A DNA stretch of 30,314 bases from Parasitella parasitica (lineage: Eukaryota > Mucoromycota > Mucoromycetes > Mucorales > Mucoraceae). Location of the stretch: positions 23,071 through 53,384 of the forward strand of contig MU619361.1 in assembly GCA_025201805.1 (NCBI GenBank). The letters run 5' to 3'. How positions within the stretch are numbered: the first letter of the stretch is position 1; each line of letters begins with the position of its first letter. Below are positions 1 to 8,082 of this stretch, piece by piece. The notes below the pieces were generated by a model. It was not told the DNA's origin. It did not search any database and was given only the letters and a program-made list of their open reading frames with translations. Position numbers and translations under genes: made by a program.

Positions 1-301
1 TTTTTTGGTCCGTGTCAAAATTGCATTTCGCAGCATGATTACGAGACTTCGATACGATATAAGCATCTAAAATATATTTTTGCATGAAAGATGATCCATT
101 CGGAGCGCTCAACAGATCCCTATTCACTATCGGTATGCTGACACAACAGTACATGATCAAATACATCGAGCCATGAGATAAATCAATATGTGCGTTTTAT
201 TCTGGTAATTGAATCACGTCGCTTGCAGACTGATTGGCGTACATGTCATGGATTTTCCAATACAAATTTTACTACTGGTACGCCCATAAAAGAGCGGGAG
301 A

Positions 302-869
302 CTAGGCGTATGTATATCTGATACAGAAAAGAGTGAGTAGAACAATATGAAAAACAAATACGAAGGACAAAACTATTTTCGATCTATCCTTGGTAACCAT
401 ACGCTCCGCAACTAAAGTCTTGGGAGCTGTATCCTTGAAAGCTATATCCTTGGGAACAGCCTTGCTCTCTTCAAGTGCTTTATTTGTTTCTGCAGACGTG
501 TAATATCCTAATGGAATCCAAATCAGTGAATGCAATTGTACTTGGCGTAAAATACATACCTCTAATAATAACTTGCCCTGCAAAAAGTGAGCATTTATAT
601 AATATGTGTTCCTCGAAATATCTTGCCGATTTGTACCTTTTACGACAACCACACTCAAAATAGCCATCATCGGCTCGCTTAAATGTCATCTGTTCTACAG
701 TTAAGAGAACGGAGCGCTTTAGTTGCAGACCCGTTGAAAATTTGAATTCGAACATACCGTTATTGAAAGTAATTATTTTCATCTCCATGCTATGACTATG
801 GTAACTGTGCCGTTGATAAGCATGCTTGTCACGGCACATTTTTCTACATTCTTGACACTGGACAGGCAT
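302..869 (-). CDS. Small C2H2-type zinc-finger protein with hydrophobic C-terminus
   Basis: Two exons (869-560 and 489-302) join through a 70-nt intron with GTATGT donor and TGCAG acceptor; the phase closes exactly, giving about 165 aa. I chose the ATG at 869 because it directly precedes the first finger. The open frame extends up to 965, but that stretch looks like leader. Finger 1 is C-x2-C-x12-H-x4-H near the N-terminus. A second, degenerate finger is C-x1-C-x12-H-x4-C at about residues 78-97. The last 25 residues are strongly hydrophobic and could be a tail anchor, which is odd for a DNA-binding factor. The finger style resembles the broken array at 8083-10010, so they may be distant relatives. 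Function is unknown; the C-terminal exon is the least certain part. Confidence 0.5.
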
Positions 870-1776
870 TGTGTATGATGATGTAAAGAAAAAGAGATAG
901 TCAGTAAGAACTGGATGATCAACTGCTTTGTAGAGGGTAGGATTGCGCCACGTGCTTTTATACACGTAAAATCTACTTGCACAGCGTCGATGTACATGTT
1001 ATCAATGAATCGTACAAATGAAGCCCTACGAATGCACAAAAATTGAATATTATTGAAATCCGAAGCCAATTTATTTCGATTATATACCTCACTCTACTAA
1101 TTACCTGGTTCTACATTTGCCACTCATTCTGAAAACCTCGCCAAAATAACCATGTAGCATATTCTAGAAGTGGTGGGCCATTTCGCACAAAAAAAAATCA
1201 GTTTCGTTTGGACATAATAGCCAAGCTGTGGTCCCATAAGACTTTATTTATTATTACCTGATACCACATAAAATGAATATAGCTACTATGTACAATGTAT
1301 AATTGCTTTGGAGTAGGGACAATACATCAAGGAAGTGCGTTTGACAAGATCAAATCTGTCATGCATGATTTGCCCCGCCCCCACCCCACCCCGCTAAAGT
1401 GTTAACCAAGAAAAGAATACATATTTGTAGGTTTCACCTGGTCTTATGTGATATTTGCAACTTGAAATACAAACTAAAGAGTATCGACGATAACATTGAC
1501 TTTATAGTAGTTTTACAGTACACTAAATTCAAAAATATTATGGTCCCATGAATCACAAGTCTGGCACATGTATGAGTAATCGCTGATCTGTGCTTGAGGA
1601 TCCAATTGCCCAAAGGCAAAAAATGTTTTTTTTTTTTTTTTTTTTCCAAGTACAATAGCATATTAGTTAATACTGATTTTTATCAGCGAATTTGTTTTCT
1701 GCAAACGAGTGCTAGTCAGCATTGTTAATTCTTTGAATCAATAAATCCTCAAAATGTAAATAAATATACTTTTTAT
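870..1776. other. Intergenic region without a supported gene
   Basis: Only short frames in unrelated phases are present. The stretch holds a C-rich tract at 1373-1392 (a G-quadruplex motif on the minus strand) and a run of about 20 T at 1626-1645. It contains the 3' flank of the Sro7-like gene and the upstream region of the small finger gene, both on the minus strand. Confidence 0.6.
1373..1392 (-). other. G-quadruplex motif with single-nucleotide loops
   Basis: On the plus strand four C-runs of 4, 5, 4 and 4 are separated by single bases. The minus strand therefore reads as four G-runs of at least four with 1-nt loops, the canonical form for a very stable G-quadruplex. It lies about 385 bp beyond the stop codon of the Sro7-like gene and about 500 bp upstream of the small zinc-finger gene, both on the same strand. 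Confidence 0.75.
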
Positions 1777-1777
1777 T
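1772..1777 (-). terminator. Poly(A) signal AATAAA overlapping a stop codon
   Basis: On the minus strand the TGA stop of the Sro7-like gene runs into the hexamer as TGAATAAA, sharing one base. If used, the 3' UTR would be only tens of nucleotides long. Confidence 0.5.
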
Positions 1778-4700
1778 CAAAATTCCCACCACTTTTTACG
1801 AGCCTGGCGATCGTTATAGTCTTTCACAGCTTTCAAAAAATCACCAGATGCAGCATTCATATCCTGGAACTTTTTATCTAGTTCATTCAATCTTTCGCCA
1901 CGCTCATTCATTTTGTCGCCCAGTTCAGAAAACACGCCGCCAGGACCTTTACTACCACCACCACCACCACCACCACCATTACTACTACTATTACTTTTGT
2001 TGCCGCTGTTTTCTTTTTCCATCTTTGCTTTGTATGTATCAATCTTTTGACGTCTCAACTCGTTAGGATCTTCTACCGGTATTCTCCCCACTATAGCGAA
2101 ATAAAAGATTCAAATCAATGTACCGTATCTTAGCAGCCTAAATATATCACGCATTACTTAATAGATCTAAATCTTGCAGCGACAATGGCTCCTTTTGGAA
2201 AGCGCCGGCAACTGTATCAAGCCATGTCTTCTTCGCCTTTTGTTGCTGTTGCTGAGTGATCATTGAAGGATGGGAAGGTATTGCTCTTGACGCATCAAAC
2301 AAAATGACTGATTCTCCAAATGTCCTGTACAAGCACACGTTGAATACACTCTCGCATGTCCAGCCAAATGAATAATAGAGATACTATACTTACAGCTCGG
2401 GTTTGGGGATGAAGGAATACATTTCCATTTCATATTTTCCAGACCAAAACACAACTCGGCCATCCTCACTGATTGAGGACTCTTGCAATCTATCCAGCAG
2501 ACAGGTATTGGGCAATGCCATCTCCAGGATCAATTCCAATGTAGGAATAGAATAAAAGGCCAGCCTGCCATTATCCATTAGCAAAACAAGACAAACCCCT
2601 TGACGTGATTTCACTACTTGACTTTGAACGATTTTTGTCGAAGCAGCAATTTCACAAGCAAATAGTTTGACATTATAGCCAGACAAAAAGATGTGGATGC
2701 TGCTGGTAGATATGCAGATGTTGAAATGAGGGTGTTCCTGTTGACGGTATTCGCCTTTACCAATGGCAGCCATTCGCTTTGATGGCGCATTGTTGTTGGC
2801 AGATGGACAAGCGCTATTAGTAGCAATGCTGCTATTGTTGCTGGTGATGCTTGAGGGCTTGGGAGACGTCTCGTCATCATCATTAGAGTCATTAGAGTCA
2901 TTAGAGTCATTAGAGTCATTGGACGAATGGTGGCTTGGTTGCTTTGAAAGCTTCTGCTGATGTTCCCCTGGGATATGTTGTAGAGTTGATGCGGATTGTG
3001 AGTCACCGTTTAAATCAATCATGTACATATCTACAAGAGGACCAGATGGGGCCATACGCAAAGAGAGATATTCTTTCAAAGTTCCTGGCGTAACTTTGTG
3101 CAGGGTGGATAGGTTGAATTGGTAGACATGGCCATTGCTGAGACCCACGTGGAGTTGAGTAGAAATTGCCATCACTACGTATAGCATAACAAAGGTCAAT
3201 GTCGGTCATAGATCAGGCAATGTTTAGTTTGCAACGTACCTTTGATGGGTGAATAAGTATTGAAAAAGCAAAGAGATGTAATTGATGCAGGCTTAGTTGG
3301 CTCAGGCTTGGAGGGATCTGCCTCTTCTAGCTCAGTTGCAATTTCAGATTTAGGCTGAGCGGCCGGTGCAGACACAGTGTTTTGGAAATCAATTTCTGTT
3401 AAACATGAGTTATCAATGCCAGACATCTGTAGAAGCCAAACTTACGAGCAATGTTGCAAGAAAACAGCACCAATTGTTTATGAATATCAATAATACTGAC
3501 TGAACCGTCATCTGAAGCTGCAGCAATGCTAAAGACAAAGGTCAATTTCAACATTAGAGCTTAGTTATAACGCGACTTACATGGATTCACCCAGACTGAC
3601 CACACTCTTTATAGGTAACAATCCCAGAGATATTCGAAGGAGAGCATAAAAGCCCGCATTGTCGCCATCTTTATTGATAGTGTGAAAGACAAAAGATGGC
3701 TTTGATGGATTGCGAGGAGGGGGTTGAGGAGTTGAAGCTTCCGACTGCATCTCTTGTGGTTGCTGCTGCTGCTGCTGCTGATGTGTGGGTGATGGACTAA
3801 GGAAAGGGTTTGTTGTTGTGGTGTGGGTAGATGGGTTAGCGATATTCTCGCTTTGCTCCTTCGACGTGGCATTGCTGTGCTCTGGCTCCTCTTCTTGCGC
3901 ATCCGAAAGATTGCCCATGTCTTCCAGAAGATCTGATATTTCCTTCAGAGTATCATCGCAACTATTAATGAATTCTTCGTTTCTCTTTCTCAATCTAGGA
4001 TCTATTTCTGTTGGGACCTGTGCGTCAGGTCGATAGTCATAAACCAAGATTGAGCCATCGCTGAAGCCGATCGTCAGGTTCCCGTTGTTCTTGTTGACAT
4101 CAATGCAGAATAAAAAGGCATCCTGATCGTCCAATTCATCCAGGCAGGAAATAGTCAAATGAGACAGAGGCCTCAGGGCAGTGTAAGAGGCATCCCAAAA
4201 TTTGACAACCTCGCCCTGATGAATGGTTACTAGTAAATCATTCGTGTCGACATGGTACACATGTTTGGGGCCTGCTACGCCGCCCGTTATGGGCAAATAG
4301 CGAGTCTGTCTATCACGGGCCGTCATGCCCGCCAATTTTTTGAACGCAGATGCAGGAAGCTGGGGAATATGACACGCATTGAGGATATTGGGACCTAGGA
4401 ATTCCAGAGCAGGAGGTAGCACGAACGCAGGAAATCCAGGTTCCAAACCAAAGACTCGTAAACAATGGTCAACACCAACCACGGCGATACTAAGTGGATT
4501 ATGCATGCCCAAGTAGTAAGGATCAGTACTTAAAATGAGGAAATGTGATATATCGGAAGGCAAAGGCATGATGCTCTGTTTCTTGGCTTCTCGGGCATCA
4601 CCGTCCAAGCCAAATTCCAGTACATTCAGCCCTTGAATGTCCATGGCATTCGTGCCGCCGGCAATCACAACATAGGATTTATGGACGGCCGTATTAGCAT

Positions 4701-5741
4701 ACCAAGCAATTTGATAAACAGGTTCAGCTACTGCTGCCTCCTTTCCTGCCGCCGAAAATGCTTCAGATATCTTGCGAGAATTCAATGGCTTTTGCTCATT
4801 CTTGACGTCCCATAAATGAGTACACCCATCATCGTAACCAGCGATGAACCGGCTTCCGTCCGGGCTCCATGCAAAGCAAGTTAAATTTGAGTTTCTGTAC
4901 TTGTTGGATCTATCCAATTTGCGCAAACTGTAGGCACGTCGGATCGTGCTTTCTCTAATATTCCAAATAAATACAATGGCTTCATATCCGATGAGCAAAG
5001 TGTTGAGCTCTGTCGGATGCATCTGAAGATCAACGACGATATGCTGCTGGGAAATCTCCTCTGGATCAATGATTTCTTGGTTCTCTAGTAGATCTGGAAT
5101 TTGATAGGGCGTCATTGTACCTTGCATGATGTCAAATACATCGACAAATCCATTGGCATAACCAATGAACAGCCAATCTGTTCCTGTGCAATATGTTTGA
5201 CTGGTGATAATCTCGGGCGCTGGTAAAGCGTGCCGGATGGATCTAGTGCGAAGGTCGATTGTGATGATAGTATTGGCTTTGTCAATCACAATCAGGATGG
5301 GAAATCCCGTTTTGAACTGTAAATGTTTGATACCAACGGACTTTGGTAATCTAATGATGGTTGAAATGCCTTTACCAAACAATTTGATATAGCCATTAGC
5401 CGAATCGCCGGCTAATAAGAGTATGTTAGCCAGTGAATGCAGTAACCATGGAGACGCTTACCAACAGCTAACAAGCCTGCAACACAATCATACGCAATGA
5501 CATTGATGGTTGAGGGTAAACCAAACGTAGATACCTAGGACATGTTTGATTTAATCCTAAACCTAGACTTTAAGCCCCACCCCTTAAATAATACAAGTAC
5601 CTTTTCAAAGTAAATTTCATTTACTTTTACATGTTCAGAAAGCGAATGTTCGAGTCTTTTATCCTTGGATATAAATGTCTTTGATACGACGTTTTCTTTA
5701 GCTTTTTGAGCCAAGCCTGATATTTTGTCTAATAAAGGCAT
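1777..5741 (-). CDS. Lgl/Sro7/tomosyn-family WD40 exocytosis regulator with R-SNARE tail
   Basis: Eight exons: 5741-5601, 5534-5462, 5411-3581, 3528-3446, 3395-3240, 3174-2394, 2324-2158, 2090-1777. All phases close, giving 1181 aa, close to tomosyn and somewhat longer than yeast Sro7. The N-terminus and large third exon carry WD40-type blades (e.g. FAWSPDGSRFIAGYDDG, then HLWD), as expected for the twin beta-propellers of this family. A poly-Q insert lies near residue 616 and an Asn-Asp-Ser repeat near 850. The C-terminus, after a poly-Gly linker, is a VAMP-like coiled coil (about 1130-1178) containing NERGERLNELD; the Arg near 1141 aligns with the zero-layer Arg of R-SNAREs. There is no membrane anchor; the protein ends KKWWEF. 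Family role: binding t-SNAREs (Sec9/SNAP-25, Sso/syntaxin) and Sec4/Rab to control vesicle fusion at sites of polarised growth. It shares a 188-bp divergent promoter with SND2. Confidence 0.93.
2882..2917 (-). repeat. Four tandem 9-bp repeats encoding Asn-Asp-Ser
   Basis: The unit ATTAGAGTC (plus strand) occurs four times without interruption inside exon 6 of the Sro7-like gene, in frame. It encodes an acidic, serine-rich (NDS)n stretch in a loop. In-frame 9-bp units can vary in copy number without breaking the protein. Confidence 0.9.
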
Positions 5742-5929
5742 TTTCTACTCTACTACAGGAAAGGGTATACTAGATGTTCAAGATATATAAAAAAAAACGG
5801 AAAAGAAATGCTGACTGTGTATGTATAACAAAGATAAATATTTAATGTTGATTATATATTTTACAAGCCCAGTTTTCTTTGCTGGTCCATGTTACACGTT
5901 TTTTATTTTACATTCACAATAAAGTAAAC
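5742..5929. promoter_or_regulatory. Shared bidirectional promoter, Sro7-like and SND2 genes
   Basis: The two start codons face away from each other across 188 bp, leaving room only for one shared promoter. The interval is AT-rich, with an ATATATAAAAAAAA stretch at about 5784-5797. No individual element can be assigned with confidence. Confidence 0.6.
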
Positions 5930-6441
5930 ATGGTAAATAACTGAATATAAACGACAGGAGTACACTACTAACTAGTAAACTCACAGGCGAATGCTTCGAG
6001 CAAAAAAATTGCTTCCACAAACAAGCAGACATTAAATAACCTTACAAAGGGATTCTTGATTGTGAATGCAGTGTACTTTCTATGGCGCGTTGTATATCAT
6101 TGGGATTCATTCACTCTGTCTCAGTTCTTTTTGTACATTACTACAGGCGGTTTGTCCTTTTTGTTTTATCGTATCCTGGTATCGTCAGGCACTCCAACTT
6201 ACTCTTCAGAGGGCAATTTAATCAGCAGTGGAGATGATCTTAATACCGAAGGATTGACAGCGTAAGTTTTCATTGCCATCATGTGGACGTACGTCCCTGT
6301 TATTAACGACATACTGACAAAATAGCTACATGTTTGACATCATCTATGTCACTTGGTTTGTCCATGTTACCACTGCTTTCATTTCGAATAAATTTTGGTT
6401 GGTTTATTTAGTTGTAAATACGCACAGGTTTTCGAACATTT

Positions 6442-6475
<34 letters not shown>

Positions 6476-6675
6476 TTTTTTTTTCTTTTTTTTTTCTTGT
6501 TTTATGGCCCTAGATTCCTGGTTACGCTGCTTATAAATTAGTCCCAATGGCATTGTCTTATTTTGGCAAAGGAAAAGATCAATCAGGTGAACAATCAGCC
6601 GAAACCAAGTCAAAGAGACAAGCTAAACTCGAAAAGAGAGCAAATAAGGGTGGACAAGTGAAATATGCCAGATAA
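5930..6675 (+). CDS. SND2: SND2/TMEM208-family ER targeting membrane protein
   Basis: Four exons (5930-5932, 5987-6261, 6326-6413, 6514-6675) give 175 aa, matching the roughly 173 aa of human TMEM208. The first coding exon is just the ATG, followed at once by a GTAAAT donor; the joined start reads MANASSKK. Three to four hydrophobic segments are visible, separated by the conserved loop EGNLISSGDDLNTEGLTAYM, which matches the family's GMDLN signature. The tail is basic (KSKRQAKLEKRANKGG). In yeast and mammals this protein belongs to the SRP-independent (SND) route that brings substrates to the ER. Intron 3 holds a T-tract of about 50 nt. The stop codon lies 9 bp from that of the convergent CstF-64 gene. 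Confidence 0.92.
6444..6495 (+). repeat. Long interrupted poly-T tract in SND2 intron 3
   Basis: Thirty T, one A, ten T, one C and ten T lie inside the intron 6414-6513, before the acceptor CCCTAG. It would serve as an extreme polypyrimidine tract. Its exact length may be unreliable in assembly. Confidence 0.85.
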
Positions 6676-6683
6676 CAAGTGGT

Positions 6684-6689
6684 TTTATT
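6684..6689 (-). terminator. AATAAA hexamer containing the CstF-64 stop codon
   Basis: On the minus strand the last codons read CAA CAA TAA AAC, so AATAAA spans the stop codon itself. Any use of it would place the poly(A) site within or beyond the facing SND2 3' end. Confidence 0.5.
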
Positions 6690-7878
6690 GTTGCATTGTC
6701 AATTGATTTTTCTAGACAAGGCACATGTCAGTACAAGTCCTATTGAATAAAACAGGAAACCCCCCCCCCTTACCAATGTTCTAATTTGATCTCTCGTTTG
6801 AGGTGGAAGTGCGTTGATCTGCTCGTCTGTGAGTTGTAATACCTTCATTAATAATGCCTTTTGCTGTTCTGTCTCGTCTTCGGCTGGATTGAGCATAGGA
6901 GCTGCACCACTGCCCATCATGGGCGGAGGTTGTTGTAACGCAGGAGGAGGCGCAACCGCAACGACGGGCTGTGGTTGGGCTACAACTGGAGGTACAATAG
7001 CAGCTGTCATCATACGAGTAATTATATTAGGATCGACGATATTCATCATAACCATAGCTTGGAACAAGGCATATGCTACTTGGGGGTTCGACGTCAGAAA
7101 CTCCCTCGTAAAGTCTGCTCTTTCAAATGACATTTGCTTCATTTGGCTCATCAGTGTAAACAAGTCTTGTGAGTTCATGGATGCAAGCACTTTGGAAATT
7201 TCATCTACGGATGACATGTTGACAAGAGGCACTGGTTGCTGTTGCTGTTGTTGTTGTTGTTGCTGCTGCTGCTGCTGTGGTGGTGGCGGTACCTGATGTT
7301 GCTGTGGCGGCGGTCCTTGCATTGGCACATTGTGTAGTGGTTGCTGTGGGGGTAAAGGCAGTGGTGGTGGCGGGCCATTATGGTGTCTGGGTTGGTTTTG
7401 ATTTTGATTGCCACCACCGCCTTGATGACTAGGTCTGCTTTGATTATCGTCCATTGCAGCATAATCCACTCTCAATTGACGCCCTCCGATTTCGTAATCG
7501 TTCAGGTTTCTAACTGCACTGGCTGCAGTTTCGGCATCTACTTGCGACTGAGTAAGAAGCTCTCTCTCTAAATTTGCCAATTCGCCTTACCGAGAAACTC
7601 GCAAAACCCATAGCCTTTGGGTCTGCCTGTATCACGATCAAACAAAAGCCTATGTATTGTTCATTCTCTTGTATAAATGCGTCATAAAACCTTCCCCCCC
7701 CCCTCCCTCATACCTGAATGATGCAACAGGCCCGACTTCCTTGAAAACCTCAATGAGTTGTTCTTCTGAAAGTTCAAAGGGAATGTTGCCGACTGCAATG
7801 TGTGTCAGTATTCGCCATGTCATTTGGCTGATTCAACTTACCAAATACAACGCGTGAGCCTCTTGAAGCTTGATTCAT
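6685..7878 (-). CDS. Cleavage stimulation factor 64 kDa subunit (CstF-64/Rna15)
   Basis: Five exons: 7878-7842, 7792-7714, 7649-7591, 7537-6774, 6711-6685; 321 aa, all phases closed. Residues about 10-85 form an RRM: VVFVGNIPFE is RNP2 and GRPKGYGFCEF is RNP1, followed by AASAVRNLNDYEIGGRQLRV, nearly invariant in CstF-64. A Gly/Asn/Gln/Pro-rich linker with a poly-Q run follows. The hinge domain (SVDEISKVLASMNSQDLF and following) binds CstF-77/Rna14, and the C-terminal three-helix domain begins QKALLMKVLQLTDEQI. The final nine-codon exon adds KNQLTMQQ and completes the last helix. The product binds GU/U-rich sequence downstream of poly(A) sites in 3'-end formation. It is shorter than human CstF-64 because it lacks the long MEARA-type repeat region. 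Introns 2 and 4 have long G-runs just after the donor. The TAA stop lies inside an AATAAA hexamer. Confidence 0.94.
7231..7277 (-). repeat. CAG/CAA repeat encoding poly-Gln in CstF-64
   Basis: About 15 mixed CAA and CAG codons lie in the low-complexity linker between the RRM and hinge. Mixed codons suggest a tolerated disordered linker rather than one recent expansion. Confidence 0.85.
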
Positions 7879-7884
7879 TATGCT

Positions 7885-7899
7885 GTGTGTGTGTGTGTG
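7885..7899. repeat. (TG)n microsatellite just upstream of the CstF-64 ATG
   Basis: About seven TG/CA units lie within 10 bases of the minus-strand start codon, in the presumed 5' UTR. As minus-strand RNA it reads (CA)n. Confidence 0.8.
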
Positions 7900-8032
7900 C
7901 TAGTAAAAGTACAGCGAAGAAAAGAATGGTTTTTTCGATAAACAGGATGCAAATTTTTTAAATCCAACTTGATGTCCATACTCGTCCATTGGACTGCTTC
8001 GTTGCATGTAGATGATTAGGATACAAACAAAT

Positions 8033-8066
8033 CCCACCCAACCCAACCCAACCCCCTCCTCCTCCC
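8033..8066 (-). other. G-rich, telomere-like GGGTT repeats (G-quadruplex motif)
   Basis: On the minus strand three G-triplets followed by T or TT come after a five-G run and GGA units. The plus strand shows CCC runs spaced by AA or A. The motif meets the four-run G3 quadruplex rule. It sits in the 204-bp divergent interval between CstF-64 and the finger array. It is too short and impure to be a telomeric array. Confidence 0.65.
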
Positions 8067-8082
8067 TCACGTTTCAAGTCGT

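Noticed and set aside
1848..2066. Plus-strand frame with His/Tyr runs
   Set aside because: It is the antisense of the poly-Gly linker in the last exon of the Sro7-like gene.
2878..2925. CRISPR-like array (short tandem repeats)
   Set aside because: Nine-base units without spacers, in frame inside a coding exon.
6814..7296. 160-codon plus-strand frame with a poly-Cys run
   Set aside because: Antisense of the CstF-64 poly-Gln region; composition is an artefact of CAG repeats.
8032..8066. Internal telomere array
   Set aside because: Only about three units and impure; better described as a G-rich promoter patch.
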